Below are positions 24,185-46,700 of a stretch of DNA of 60,000 nucleotides, one piece after another (within the stretch, counting starts at the first letter, position 1; each line of letters opens with the position of its first letter). Origin of the DNA: Liolophura sinensis. Lineage: Eukaryota; Mollusca; Polyplacophora; Chitonida; Chitonidae. A model generated the notes under the pieces. That model saw only the letters and a list, made by a program, of their open reading frames with translations. It ran no database searches and was not told the origin of the DNA. The position numbers and the translations under genes are program-made. The stretch is taken from NCBI RefSeq assembly GCF_032854445.1, contig NC_088295.1:13877385-13937384 (forward strand). The letters run 5' to 3'.

Positions 24185-27100
24185 GTGAGTCCAAAATTAA
24201 CCATATTTTGACTTATTTTTGCTATGGTTTTACTCTGAATTGACTGGCTGTCAATGTCATCCTGTTTTTGTGTCACCGTAAGCCATATGTCATCAGTTTA
24301 CGGAGTGTGGTGGTATTGCCATTGCTTTATAATAGGAGAAATAGCTCCACCTTTTTGTCGATGCCTCCAAAATTACCTTTGCATTGGTTGCTATGGCATG
24401 TATTCTAGTTCAACCATTTCAAGATTTATGTTGCTGCAGCATTTCATTTACTTCTCTGCTTTACTCTGTTACACTCTAGCATCCGGTGCTCGTGTTGAAG
24501 ATGGTCAACTCATAGAAGCACTTTCTGCCATCAGTGATAACCAGATACGTTACTGGCGTTATACTGGGGTTTTGGTGCAATTTCATTTGTTTCTTCAAAT
24601 TTTTACTAGTCATGTGAATTCTTAGATTCATGCATGAGTGAAGGTGGTAAATTAAGATGATAATGTTTGAGATTCAGCCAGAAAATGATAATATAGCACT
24701 AAATGAGCTGAGAAGGTGAATTTGATTGTGATGAACAGGATGGAAGTAGGTGTGTGAAATTTTACACCTTGCTTTTTGAGAGACCGGGATGGATGATGAA
24801 TTTCAGAATTTTAAAGTAGTGCATGAAGTCCTTTTAGATGGACTAATAGATTCCAGCTGAGATTAAGAGACTTAATTCAAGACTCCAGCAAGCATAAAGG
24901 CTGGTGTAGATTGGCCTTGTGCCTTTATGTTTTGGTGATTGGAAACAGCTGCGAGCATCTGATTGGGTATTGGTTTGTCAGTCTTCACAGGCGTACGAAG
25001 ACTGATAACTGTAGCTCTGTAGGGTTGTGATTACGTATGGTATCACAGCCCTGTCTTGATCCATAAGCTTACCTTGAACACCTCTGTACCTCCCGTGCTG
25101 GCTTCAGTACACTACTGTTGGCCACTAAATAATGTGCCTGTGTGTACTCATAGTCGTCTCAGCTATCAATTCCAGATAGGTGTCTCAGTGTGTCATCCCT
25201 AGTAAATCCTGGCAAGTATGAAACTGGTGGAAACTGAATAAATTCAAACTCCAACCTCCAAAATGATCAGGGTGGAACCTCAAAATGTAGTGCATATATT
25301 GAGCTGAGGTTTTACATACACTTTAGAGCATATTAACCCCAATGGGTTGCTGTTTGATGATATTGTTGATTCGCTGTGGGCATATTAAATATGGTAAATT
25401 ACCAGTTTCACACATTCATTACTTTATGTATTGAGCTGAAGTTTTTGCATTCATGTGCCTTTTACGTGCAGGTAAACTCTTTGGAAGACTAGCTACCAAA
25501 TCTAAGTATAGGTACACTGTATATTGCACACACAAGTGTACGCCCTTGTCACAGGTTATTGACAGCATTAGCACTTCATTAAAGGTAGACATCATGTGTC
25601 ATATTCTTTAGGTGCTTGTATCTTATGATAGCTTTATAGCACATACAGCGTCATAAAATACCACCAATTTTGATTTTACCTTTGTTACACAGGAATTTCA
25701 TGGGCTGCAAACAAACCTACTTCATTTGAATGTCTTCAATGATTATCTGTGTTTTTTACCCTCAGCTCAGGATCTCAGTTGCCAACATTGTGTAAGTTTG
25801 AGTGCAATGGTAAAAGTTTGATTCATGTTCTTCTGTAACCTTTTCATCCCAGGCATGTATAACATACTTTCCGCTATATTAACAGGTGTTACTCATCAGT
25901 GAGAATCTGATGACTTTAATGATGACTTTGAATAACATCATTTTGCATTGTGTAGAAACAAATCTGGAAATGTGCATGTTACTTAGGAACCCTTTTGCAA
26001 TTACAAGAACAACTAGACTTCGAATCCTGTTACTGGCCATATTTGTACAATGGGCACATGTGTACATTGATAATCATAAGGTTCGTCATAAAACCTGATT
26101 GAATTGTTACATGTACCTGTGTAAACACTGTACCCAAGAGCTTGTGTGGATATAAATGTATGTGTGTGGGAATGTGCATACTTCAATTTCCTCATATTCA
26201 TTTACATGATTGACTGTTTTGGTAATATTGGTATTGAAATGTATATATACTTTGATAACTCAAGTCATTAGATCCAGTCTTACATGTATAACGGAATGAA
26301 TGTAAGTGCTGACTTTTGGAAGTACATGTATTTTCAAATGTTGTGGGTTTCCCTCGGGCTGTGCCCGGTTTCCTCCTACCATAATGTTGGCTACGGTCAC
26401 ATAAGTGAAACATTCTGGAGTATGGCATGAAACACCAATCATATAAATAAATTTCTAAATGAATTAAGATGAATGTATCCTTATATATTTTGTTGAATAT
26501 AATGATAAGATGCAGTAAAAATACTTGTACTGGTAGGTTAGTTTTGAATTTTGTCTGTTTCCTTCACAACATTGTGTGAAAATAGAAATATTCTGTTGTC
26601 AAATATGCCCTAGAGCTACTTTCACTGTTCATAAAATTGCAGAGAAGATGATGAGCATTAGTCTGTCAGATCAGTTAGCTTCTGTGTTTGTGTGCCATAA
26701 ATCACAAAGAGGAGCCCACTTTGTGTGGAATTTGCCAAAGTGCATGCAGCGAAAACAACATCTGACTGGCTTTTTAGATCATGGACTTTGCACGTAGGCT
26801 TATTACAGCCATGGAAGTGAAAAGTGAAATATTACAGCCATGGCCAGTGAAAGTAAAGTGTATATCTGGCAAGATGATAGACATTCACAATCTGTTGTTA
26901 GGAGAAGCCCCTATAACCTATTACATGTGGACAGTATGTTTTATAAGCGTACATGCTTTCCATTATTTGAATGTGCACATTTGAAGAATGGCATCATTAC
27001 TCTAACACATTTGTCTTAATATAGGACTGACATCATTACAGTGGGTGACTCTTATGAATCCCATTTGCCAATAATCTGGAAGCCACTATTTGAAGAGACT

Positions 27101-30100
27101 ATAGGATATTTGTTATAATCAATATTTCCTTGTCTTAGTGCATGTGGCTGTTGTGTACATTGTATTACATGGAAGAGGATTCCAGTGTTCAATCTAACAA
27201 ATGTGCATATATCAGCAGGATTTGCCTTCTGTCAGTCTGTTCAGATCCAATTTCTTGGTGTTAATCATTGGTTTGCATGGAATCTACTCCACGAATATCC
27301 TCTTCTGGACAGGTTTCATCTGCAGTGTCATTGAACAAGCCAAAGAATACCATGATGGATGCATACTGGTTGTAACAAACATCTGTTTAATGATGTAGCA
27401 TTGTCTCCTTTGTCAGTCATCAGGGGAAGCAATGTTTTTCATACAGTTTGTTATATTTGGTTTGAAGACAGTTTTAGATATTATTGTATTAAACGGTATT
27501 GTTCTTGAATTACTGGCTGGATTAATCCACTACACACCTCATCAGGTATCTGACAAACCTCCCAACAATCAAAGCCAAACCAGAAACAGCTGGATTTGAA
27601 CAAATATTCTCCTTCATGTTTGTAGTGGTCTGAACCTAGGCCGTCTAGACAGTTAGGTCAGCCTTTAAAGGCCCGCCGAGATATGAATAATGAATGACTG
27701 TTATGCACATATTGACTGATGCATTCTGTAGTTCATTATCCCTAAAGACAAAATCTGCATACGTTGTAATATACATTGTGTTATAAAACATATTTTATTG
27801 AGCACAAACAAATGCAGAGCCTAAAGCAGTAAAGATGCATATTGATAGTTTTTCTCTGTTTTTTTAAACATACTGTGTATGGCGAGGTGACCATATTGAA
27901 ATAAACGTTGAAATAAATGTAGATATGTTTGATGAAGATACAGCAGTTTTCCTCATTATGGTTTGAATATTGTTGTAGAAAGAAGACTCGCAGTATGCAG
28001 CACATTCTACTCCTCGGTCTTTTGTTGACTCAAATGGGGCAGGTTATCAGTACATTTGTAGAAAGAAAGGAAAAAAGTGAAATTGTAGCCACTTACGATA
28101 GTGACTGATCGATCTGCTAATGTGCCTTTTGCCCTTGAGCTTCATGTATATGTATGATGGTACACCTGTGTGAGTGTTATAAGCCATCTTAAGTAGCCTA
28201 CTAGTATCTAGCCAGGCTAGTACCACCTGTTTCATTCCCCTGTTATTGAAGCAGCGAGATTGCATGTCGTATGATGCACGGTAGCTGAATGTACATGTAC
28301 AATATATACGCATGTACTTGCCTGTGTATGCACGTCGTGAATTTACATATATGTAGAATCTGCATGTCAATGAAGATGCTTTTAGTCTTAAAATTTAAGT
28401 AATGTTAACTAAACTCACTGTTGAGAGAACAGTGACCAAAACGTCAAGTACTACAATCTGTAGTTTTTGAAATATATGTTCAGATATTTATAATATCAGG
28501 CATGTGTCGGGGCAAGTGAATGTGAGATCTTTCACACAATACAACAGATGGATAATAATTCATGAACTTCCTGACGTTGTCCATTCACAAGGTGTGAATT
28601 ATGCATTTACAAGAATAATGGTACAGGTCTACATTTATATACCTGTTTTAATATGTAGAAAATAGTCTGAACTGAAGTGTGGATATAATTATTTAGCATT
28701 TTAAACTGAACATAGCCAATAACTGTGCAGCCATGTAGCCTATAGTTCAGGTGCATTATTCTCTCTGTATGTGGGATCATACTACATGTATATAGGGCGT
28801 CATGGACATACTTAGAGGTGGACTCTCCCATTTACATTTGCACCGTCATTATAAGGAAGTAGGGATCATTCTCCCACACCACAGACCATGTCATTATCTG
28901 CCCTGGCCTCACACTGGGCCTTTCCCCATCTGGAGCCAGGCTGTCAAGAGCTGGACAGCTTCCTAAAACTGGCTATGTCATGTAGCTGATGTTTGTGTTC
29001 TGCACAAGAAATCCCCTAACAGTATCAAACAGTGGCTTACAAGGAGGCCTTCCACAGGAACCAGTCTGATAGTTGTCAGCTTCCCAGTGCTCCCTCATCA
29101 ACCATGTTCTGCTGTCCCAAATAAAGGTCAACCACAGTGCAGTTATTAGACTGTGGTGCCACACATGAACTTCACCAGCAATCATGTCTTTGTAGAGTGA
29201 ACAGTTACCTGAAGATTGACAGTTATTTAGCACTTGTCCATTTTTCAAGTGTAATTTATATGTTTTTACTGTTGTGAAGATGTGATTAAGTCATGTAGGT
29301 ACATACATATAGTGTACATATACCGTACACATGTACCTTACTCCCTTAAGCAGTGAGAGTAAAGAATTGTGCTCATGGGTAAGTTTATCAGTTATGTCAG
29401 TAGGCTCACACTTACATATACTTCTTTGCTTATGTATATACTGCATTGGCACAAAGTTTTGTGTAAAATTTGTCCCTTTGCTGGGCCTAACTAGAGAGCC
29501 CTTAAAAACCATTATTCGAATGAAAAAGTGCCCCGTTGGAGAAATGTCACCCTGTCCCTTTTTGTTTGAATCTAGGGATTTGCATTCTACCCTAATTCTT
29601 CAACCTTCTTGCATGTTAAAGAACAACTTTCAGTGCAATCTATGCACCTCTTTAATTTGATTTTGAAGACAAAACTACATAAGTTAGGTGTTAGGGCTTC
29701 AATAATCAGAAGCAAGGCCAATTCCCAAAACAAAGCTCAACACAAACCACCAAACTGAGAACTACATCAACACTATATCAATGGATACAGAGCCCTTAAC
29801 CCCCGGGTTAAGCAGAAATACAAGCTGCCATGAAGCAGATAGTTCATTTTGTATATAATACTATAATTGCAATTGCATGTACGTACATGTACGTGACACA
29901 TTGGTGTTAACTGATTAACATTAGTTAAGTGTCTCAATGGAAAGGGCGCTGTCCATTTTGAAGGTAAAGAAACTATTTCAAATAGTACAACATAAGGATA
30001 GGAGAAACGTAGAACGTATTCATAATGATAGGAGATAAATGTTTTTCTTTTTGTGGGCAAGATGGAGGTTTGCATGTAATAACGAATAAACATTGCATGC

Positions 30101-31212
30101 TTGATTACAATATGCCAATAGTTCATGAAAAGCATGCATACTTTCGTGTCATTCATGTGAAAGATCTGAGAGAAAAAATAAAAGCCCATGTGCAATGTAT
30201 TTTCTTCCGGCCATGCTTGCAATGATCCGTGGTGCCTGCGTGTATGTACATTGTATATTACAATACACTAAAGCAATTAATTGTAAATGACAAATAAATG
30301 TACACATACTTGTGTAAATCAGCTTTGTATACCTACATTTAGTCTAGAAACTGGGTTTTTGTTACGCAACTGGTCAGCTTTATATGTACAATTTATATAT
30401 GCCTGCTGTTTAGAGCTTCATCAGAGCTACAAAGGTATACATAATACAGAAAATTTGGTGTGTCATATTATGTTTTTGTCTCGACTGCCTCAAAATGGGA
30501 TGTCTCACTTATTTGTATTCGTGTTAAATTGAATGGATTATTTGATGTGCCTTTCCATTTTCCAAACTGACCATGAACTACATGTATGTAAAACTGGTTT
30601 GAAGGCTAATCTAAAAGAAGAAACTGTGTTTGTGACTGTGTTTGTATGAATGCTTTTATACTGCATCACCTGGATACCTGGTGAAGCCTTGTTCAAGCAT
30701 GTGCAAATGTGTGATTATCTGCTGCATTTGTGAGTTTTTGAAATTGTGTTTGATTTTTTCTTTCTGGAACAAAGAGAGATTAAATGAGCTAAGCTTTGCT
30801 CAGGCTCACTGCATGCGAATACAGATGAAGATAATGGTTAATAAATACTGTACAATGAAAATGCTCAACTTGAGATGCATTTGACGTGTAAAGCATTGAC
30901 CATGAAAATTTCATATGCCTCTATGTTTAATGTGTTCAAAATTGGAACTGTAACATACTTAAAATAATTCATCTGTGGGAGAAAACTCGCTTTTTGTTTA
31001 TATATCTTCCTGAGGAATTGGTGTTTAAAATGTGCGCATAGCCGTGCACATAAGACGTGGAAGGTCTACTGGTGAGCATAGATTGTACATCATGGAACAC
31101 ATGTACCACTTTACAGTGATTTGTACTGGAGTCATTGCTTTCTTTTACAGCTTATATTGTTTGATGTCTATTCATTGCTCTTATTTCTGTGGCCTGTCTT
31201 ATTTTTTAATAG
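24185..31212 (+). other. First intron of the TMEM184B-like gene, no other gene seen
   Basis: This 7 kb stretch contains one partial SINE (26341-26452). The scattered short reading frames on both strands show no conserved motif and no codon pattern I trust. Small perfect hairpins (for example TCACTGTT/AACAGTGA near 28420) are not distinctive. Confidence 0.65.
26341..26452 (+). mobile_element. SINE tail half
   Basis: TTGTGGGTTTCCCTCGGGCT, GTTTCCTCCTACCATAATG and ACACCAATCATATAAATAAA follow the central and tail order on the plus strand. It is in intron 1 of the TMEM184B-like gene, in its sense. Confidence 0.85.
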
Positions 31213-38661
<7,449 letters not shown>

Positions 38662-41600
38662 GCATTCCTAAAATGATAACTAGACATGTTTGAATCCAGG
38701 GACAGAAGCCTGGCCTGTGGTCATCTGTGTGATAAGTGTTAGCTGTTTGTTGTTCTTGTTCTGGAGAGGCTGTCTGTTGTAGACTGAATTGTGGGTGCCC
38801 TCACCACTACATTAAGCTTTAAGAATTTTAGATAGGCAGGTGTTTCCATGGCTGTTAGGTCCATGTGGAATACTGGAGAGCCTCATAAAGCATCTGTGAG
38901 AATACATCTGTCTCTGAATCATCCTACAAGGACTAGTATTCTGCTTCTGGACACTGTTTATCCTATGTTACCTAAGGCTATATATGCTTCACTAACTACA
39001 AAATTATATCCAACCTGTTCAAGTAGGGAAGAAAAAAAAATATACTAGTATTAATAGCTGACATGTGAAATACACATTAGCTGTGATTGTTTGCTAGATA
39101 GTTGGTAAACAGGTTAGAGGTTGGCTTATGTTGTGAATGTATTATCCTACAGGTAAATATTTTTGGTATTGAGGTAGATTTACTATGATGTGACTGATCT
39201 GCATGTATTTTTACATAGAATCAGCCGATGAAGTTCCTCAAAAAACATTTATGCCCAGGCAGTATGCATTTAGCCACTTCCTGAGTTTGTCATGGAATTC
39301 TTCTCAGACCAGTTTTCACGGGCAGCAGTGCAGTTTAATTGTGTCAAGATATTGAATCAATCTCAGTGCAAATGATTGTATTATATCAAATCAACATATA
39401 TACAAAAATGTAAAATGCCTATATATATAAAGGATATTTAAATATGTACCATATGTATAAAAATTGATTTTGAAAACAAATTTGTGTTGTTCGTATAAAT
39501 TGTACTTTGGAATTTTGGGATCTGAATATCATATCTGTGTCTCTTGTTTTGTTTTGAACCTAAATTATTGATAGGCAGGTTTTTGTTCTATTTATCTTGT
39601 TATAGAGGATGCTGTGTTTCCTACGTGAAACCCGTTAAATGCAGATGTTCTCTGCCATTGGCCTTGCCTGAAAACCTGCCCATGTGATTTTCTAAAGAAT
39701 ATAAGATATTGGTAGGCTGTGGTTAGGCTCAAGTTATTGGCTTGGCAGTTATCAGAGTGTTATAATCTCATATAGTTATAAAGTTGTTAATGTTGGCTTA
39801 AACTCATTTATTTATCATCTGTATTGAAATGAAGACAAAGGTAAAAAAATTCTGTTTGGTTTAACTTTCGACAACCATTAACTATTATTAGATCATTTGG
39901 TGCATTGCCATATTAGTTGCACAGACAAGTATATCAGCCTATATCATTTATATATGAATTGTTGCCATGAACTTTGTTGTTATTACCAGGGGAACCCCCA
40001 GAGATATTCTAATTTGTGCAATAGGCATGGCTAGCCAAACATCATTGACACATGTACAGTGTATGATAGCCTTGTAAAAGGAGAATGTCTTTTCACAACA
40101 GTGAATCAGTGGTTCCTGATTAACAAAGCAAAACTAGTGGACAAGTAATCCTGCGTTTTAACCATTTTATTCAATGAAAGTGTCGCAGTACGGTCAAAGA
40201 GGTATGACTAAAACATCTTACACCTGTCCCAGATCTGCAAACTACTGTCCACATTTTTTTTTTTTTACAAACGTTCATGTATACATGTCCTTTTTTCCTA
40301 ATTTGTATCTCTGATCTCTGAAAAAAATCCCAGACCTTGAAAATCCCCTCTGTTATATTCAGCATGTATTATAATGGGTGGAAGTTAAAGATAATCAAAA
40401 AAGTTTTAAACTGTTTTGTGAAAAGCTGTACACTTTCTAGCACTCAAACTGTTGAAAATCATTTATATCAAACCATCAGAATATCTTCTGCACAAAGCTA
40501 TATTTTTAGCCCATACCAAATACTCCAAATTTTGACCAAGTGTTGGTAATTATTTATTGTGCTAGGTAATTACATAAATATGTGCTGGCAGTTGTGTAAC
40601 AAGAGTGTAAAATTGAATTGCATTATGTTAGAATTCCTTTTATGGTCTTTGTTCCTGCATGAATAGCTGGCTGATGTTGCCTGTATGTTCCATCTAGAAA
40701 GCAGTATAATGTGCAAAGTATATATCTGTACATAAAACACCACATACATGTATATACTATAGCCTAACGTATGTTTTCTTTGTGTTTGTGTGAATACAAA
40801 TATATATACATATGCATGTACCATTGACAAGTTTTAATGGCTTGTCGACATAGATTTTAAGTACAAGTACTTATGCCAATGTAGTTTTGATGTATCTATG
40901 TATATGTATGGGTATATGGGGCTGTCCTAGCATGGATCCAGCAGTGTAGTCATGGTACATGTAGTGATGGTGTTCAGTCCATTTTTTTTCTTTAGGCATA
41001 GTGTCAAAGCAGAATACTCACCATGCACAGCTTGTTCAGTAATATGTTACTTCAGGGTTATACATCTGTACACAAAAACAGCTTATTTGTTTTGAAGAAA
41101 ATTTACCCCAAAACATTTTGATATATTATCTTGGGGGTTTTGTCTGTGTTTTGTTTTGCTTTTAGGCATGAAATAAGGTCACATCTGTTAGCACATATTA
41201 ACACTGTTACATTTTCTAGATACCCATCTGACATAACTGTAAACATTAGTGCATATCATGCTGTTAGGTTTTTTTTTGTTTTGGTTTTTTTGACACGTTT
41301 GTTTATTATTGCTTAATTGGTGGAATTATCGACTGAAAAGGTGACATCAATTTTTCTGTGGCCACAAATCTGTAACGTATCATGGATAATATGTCGATGT
41401 TGTTGATATGTTGAAAGTTATACAGTGAATGTCAAGGTTTAGTGCTTTATTATCTAGTCCAAAGGGTGCATTTTGGCCAAATTTACTTATTTTTGCATAG
41501 ATTGTTGCCACAGTTATGATTAAAATTGAAGTCATAAAAAATCTGATGACATGAGTGAACATTAATGATATCACATATGCCTGCCTTGTATGTTCAGTTA

Positions 41601-42790
41601 TTTACACTTCATCCACAGGCTTACCTGGTGAGCGAAGCTAGGTGATGCAAGGGGATTTGAGGTGTCTGATTTGAGGTATTTTGAGAACAGCCTGGAAAAG
41701 AAATGAATTTATATAAAATGTAAACTGTTCATGGGCATGTCTTTGATTAAATTAACCTCCACTCCCTCCCATTTTGCAAAAAATAGAATTCTCATTCTAT
41801 GATGATACTCTACACATAATCTGTTTTCAAGACTGGGGAATATGTTGTTCCCTGCAATTCTGGACGAAATAAGCCAGAAATGTTTGCCACCAGAAAGAAG
41901 TGAAAGTTTTAGGTCAGACCCACCATACACAAAGTAGAAACATAATTTTTATGTTCTATTTTAGTTTTATTATTGTTATTATTTTGAACAATACATAAAC
42001 AGGTGTTTGACAAGTAGCCATATCATACCGAATTTTATTCTGTTACTTTACCCACCGTCTTAACAGTGTAATTTTTACATTATACATTGTTGCAAAGAGG
42101 TTTTATATAAGTTTACTTGACAAAGTCTTAATTTTTACTATCATTGATTACAAAGGGGGTCATTCTGGTTTATTGTCAGCAGATTGTTTGTGCAAGGCAT
42201 GTCTTATCTATTATGGTCATCTGTGAACAATTAAGGCGAATTGGAGTCTAAAATTTGTGGAAAAATTGAAACCAGTTGATGGTTGATGGACCAAGTAATG
42301 TGTTTGAGACCAACTGAACAAACATGTGTACATATACCTCAAGTCAGCTTTAGTTTGGTTGTTGAAAACTGTTGGTATTCATAGATGCAGGGGAATAATT
42401 ATGTTCAATCAGACTATTGGGAATAGAAACCACAGAATTAATAGTGATTGCACTTTTAGTCTAAAATATAACAGCCTTTTGAATGTCATTGCATGCATAT
42501 CGTAGCTTTATTGTAAATAGATTAAAATATAATTTATCAAAATTACAAGAGCTGAACTTATACTGACTGCCCCCAGCATATCAGCTGTTTAAGGCTTCAA
42601 TTAAACTTTGCCTTAAAATATCAATTATGTATGAATTTCTTGTTAAAAAGAAAAGACATGACTAAAGTTTATTTTTTGAATTATATTTCTGTTAAATGTA
42701 AGTCTGGTTTGGCACAATTCGTACATACACACGTGCATTTCATTGTAAATTATTGTATTGTGGAAATAAATATAAAACATTACAAATTCT
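38662..42790 (+). other. TMEM184B: Probable long 3' UTR of the TMEM184B-like gene
   Basis: After the stop codon there is no reading frame of note, no SINE and no tandem array for over 4 kb, unlike the DNA on both sides. The stretch is AT-rich with frequent ATTTA and one TGTAAATA Pumilio-type site (42512-42519). I saw no AATAAA before about 42765, where GGAAATAAATATAAAACATT occurs. The 3' end is inferred. Confidence 0.4.
42765..42770 (+). terminator. Candidate polyadenylation signal
   Basis: AATAAA, the first canonical signal I noticed downstream of the TMEM184B-like stop codon. Cleavage around 42785-42800 would fit. Confidence 0.35.
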
Positions 42791-43162
42791 GGGTGATTGT
42801 TGTTGGAATGCATTGAAATCTCTTGTCGAAAGTAACTTTAACTTCATAATAATACAAGCTGCATTCATGCCAGTCTTTACAGGACCTGAAATAGGCTTAA
42901 ATATTGCCTGTACGCTACACTGGGCCTTTGACGTGAAAAACAGTCCGACTGTGGATATACCCCTAATATTATATTTGATGTCCAGTTATAATTACTGGTT
43001 TATTATAGAGTCTGTCTGTCCTCGATTTTTGATTGCAGATGTGTTTGTGTGGATTGCAGATGTAAGTCTGCATTAGGACGGACCCAAAGGGCAATGCTCA
43101 TAAATGAAGTCAAGGTGTAGTTTTCAATGGAGACCTGTTTCAAACGCCCGGCAGGAGGACCC

Positions 43163-43330
43163 TGACGTCAAATGTTCCTTTCCCAGCTCATCTCGATGAC
43201 GTTGCATTAGAGTCAGTACGACGTTACAATAGAAACTGATACATTGTAACGGTGTAGACATTATGCTACAACCCATTCTTGACGCAACGATGTCTCGAGG
43301 TCCTGCTTCACGCTAGCGCCACTTCATGGG
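43163..43330 (+). repeat. Unnamed dispersed repeat, copy 2
   Basis: It begins TGACGTCAAATGTTCCTTTC, with GTTACAATAGAAACTGATAC and ATGCTACAACCCATTCTTGA. It shares order, orientation and most bases with 5052-5211, apart from a short extra segment near 43290. It directly precedes a 58-bp minisatellite. Confidence 0.8.
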
Positions 43331-43712
43331 GTACGAGCCCATATGCTGTGATACAAGTAATCTGGTGTCTTTTTATACTCAAGTCCATGCAGGCGGGGCT
43401 AGTCCTGTGATATGATAACCTAATGTCTTTTATACTCGAGTCCATGCAGGCGGGACAAATCCTGTGATGCAAGTAACCTAATGTTTTTATACCTGAGTCC
43501 ATGCAGGCGGGGCTAGTCCTGTGATACGAGTAATCTGGTGTCTTTCATACTCGAGTTCATGCAAGCAGAGTTAGTCCTGTGAAATGAGTAACCTGGTGTC
43601 TTTTATACTGGAGTACATGTGGGTGGAGCTAGTCATGTGATTCGGGTAACCTGAAGTCTTTTATACTCGAGCTCTTGCACGCGGTTCTAGTCCTGTGATA
43701 CGGGTAGCCTGG
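43331..43712. repeat. Minisatellite, about 6.5 copies of ~58 bp
   Basis: The unit reads roughly TATACTCGAGTCCATGCAGG, then CGGGGCTAGTCCTGTGATA, then CGAGTAACCTGGTGTCTTT. Copies differ by several bases each, so the array is old. It starts at the end of the dispersed repeat. Confidence 0.9.
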
Positions 43713-46700
43713 TTTTCAGTACTGCTATAGTTGCGCTGCCAGAGTACTGAGTGACTAATGTACAGATTACCAGATAAAACCACTCATTTCCAAAGATGTT
43801 GCATGTCAAACCATAATCCATAGGACAACTCCTTTTAGACAGCCGAAGAGACGCAAACAGAATTTTACTGCCCTCTGCCTTATCGCACACCTGGACGGCA
43901 GATATGGGTGTCGAATATCGTTATGTATTTAACAAGATGTGTTCTTTGCTTAAAAGAAAGTAAGCCCAGCGACAAAAGGTAAGCATCCATGTAAAGCTGA
44001 CTACTATGGTGAACCATCAGGCAGCTAACCTTGCAGAGTTTACACCGTTATATACATGGCCTGAACTGCACAGCGAATTAAATAAACATGTAGATAACTT
44101 TATTCCCATGTACATTTATCCTTTTCTCTGAGTCGATCTTTTACACTTAATTAGGTTTAAATCATGAAATGATGAAATGGAAACAGACACTCGTACATTA
44201 GTGGGTGACAATTATGTATTTCCATGAGCTAGATTCTTGAGATATGTGGCATTCCAAACCTGAAATCCACACTGAATACCTGCCGTCCGATCCTGACACA
44301 CATGGACGGTGTATCTGACGGTGTATCACGCACACAGAACTTGTTTCTGTATATCATTCTGCTGAGACAACATTTTGCTAGTCAGAGTACGGATTATAAA
44401 AGACTACCAACACAGAGCGCAAAACCATGCAGAGCCTCGACGACAGTGTGATAGTTGGCAAATAGTCATACCTAAATGGTGAAATGCAGCCTCTTTTTCT
44501 ATTTACCTCAGTTAGGGTTTTATTCAAACTGTTCGTGTAAATGCTTAAATGGTAGCAAACTACTACCCGTCCATGGTTTAAGCAGAATTAGGTAAAAATG
44601 ATTGCACTGATGCCAGTTGCAATTTGTACGGTGCCACTGGTCTAGGATTAATTAATAAGAATGAGGTGTTGTCATTACATTTAATATACAATCACATTAA
44701 CACAATAAAAGCGAAACAGGCTTGACGATATATGTTATCAAATTGTGTGATGAGAATATAATCCCTGTAAACCTAATCTCGCAAAGTTTGTAGACTTAAA
44801 GCCAGCCAGGATAAGTTCAAAGTGCTACTATTTTCAAAAATATTACTCCTAAAAAGGAAAAGAAAACTGTACACAGTCAGTGATGGGTTATGACAGCTGT
44901 GGTGTCGTATCGAGCAAATCGCCTGAGCCAAAATGACATCATAGGGTCTATAAAATAACTAATTCCAAGGAAGTGTGTGATTCCTGGCTGTACGGTGCTC
45001 TACAGGCTGACAATAACAGTTAAGGCAAATGAGGTCCAATTCTGACTTCACATTGTTTGGTAAAGCAGATTTTCTTTGCACGCAGGTGGTTTACATAAGT
45101 ACTTACGCTACTGGAGTTGTGTTACATAAGGCGCCTAACTACCTACCACCCCCACCTCCCCTTTCCAAACAAATGTTTATCATTGAAGAAAATGAAGAAA
45201 TGTTTCTGTATAGTTTGATACTTTTTAAAGTAAAACACACCTTTTAAATACAACTTTTAAATTGCTGTTTTAGATTTGTCATCACGGCGCAATTAAGATG
45301 GACTGTACTTGGCGTGGAAAACATCCCGCGTGAATTAAAGATACTTTGACTTGTCTAATGAAAATTTTGTTTTTCACGACTGCCAGTCATTGTAAGCTAA
45401 AGGACATTGTAATACCTGTATTTATCAACTTTACACAAGTCCATTATCTTGTCATTGTCAATTAGTAAGATAGGGCCATGTATTCTACGGCTAAAAAGAT
45501 ATCTGCATGCTAAAACAACGTTTAATTTTAAAGCCGCAACGATTGACGAAACTCTGTATACTCTGTAGATATAAAAATCTGTATTGTATTGACCTCCGTG
45601 TCGTATAGTTTCTGTATTTGGTGTTGGAACTGCTGGGACCACATACCTGTGTGTGACGAGCAGGTAAACGATCGGCTGACTGGCTACGTAATGTACGACA
45701 TGTTAAGCCCCACACCTTCCAGCCCATTAACCGTCAGTATTCTTTCACAATCAACCAGTAACACCAACCGATTAGCACATTAGTAGACTACACAATGTGG
45801 CTCTGTTCCTACGGCAAATCTGGCATTACCGACTCAATATATAGGCTTATACCGTCTTGTGGTTTCTTCGGTGCGCGAACTTCAAATCACTGTATAATCA
45901 TAAGCTATCTGACTACACAGCAACAGTATAATTAACATGATCTTGCCTTAGTACAGCTTCGTCAAGCTACTAACCAATCCCATGTGAGGCGTCAGGTTGC
46001 TGTATCTTTGAGTACGTTTTACGAGCTGTGGGTTGTTCTCTCAAACTGAAATTGCCACCTCTGATAAAATAGAACAGCGTAAATACCGGTTATGTAGTGT
46101 CTAAATGGAGGCTTAACACTCACTATTATACACAACCAGGAAAAAATGACTGTCCAGCCAATTTACCATAACGCCACAGCGCCTGCATGGTCATGATTGT
46201 TGTCCTGTAGTCACCAAGACAGGTGTAATACAGACACCTCTAACGTTCTTTCGCGGATTTTAATGGAGTCTTCTATTTGAAAGTGTCCACAAGAATCAAC
46301 AGCTGCAATCAATTCTGTAACCCACTATTAGTGCAAACTCGAATGACATCAAACTGTGCGTATTTAATTGACATGAGTTCATGTACTCAGTTATGAAGTC
46401 AGTCAATCAGAGGTCTTTATATTACTGTACTGAAAACTGATTAGAATTTACCATGTAAACATATTGTAGTATGCCGTTTACCTATGTAAATAATGCAGGG
46501 CGAACTACCTTGACAAATGAACATTAAGGGTGGAGGCCAAAAAAACAATTAGTGAGTTGTAATACGCCCGTAAAATTGTTTTAAGTGATAGCACAGAAAC
46601 ACGAAAAACAAGCTATAAGGGAAAGTGTTTCTATTTTGAAAGTGCACTGTGGTAGTGTTTAGGTTACTGACATGTCCGTCAGGGATGGACACTGACATAC

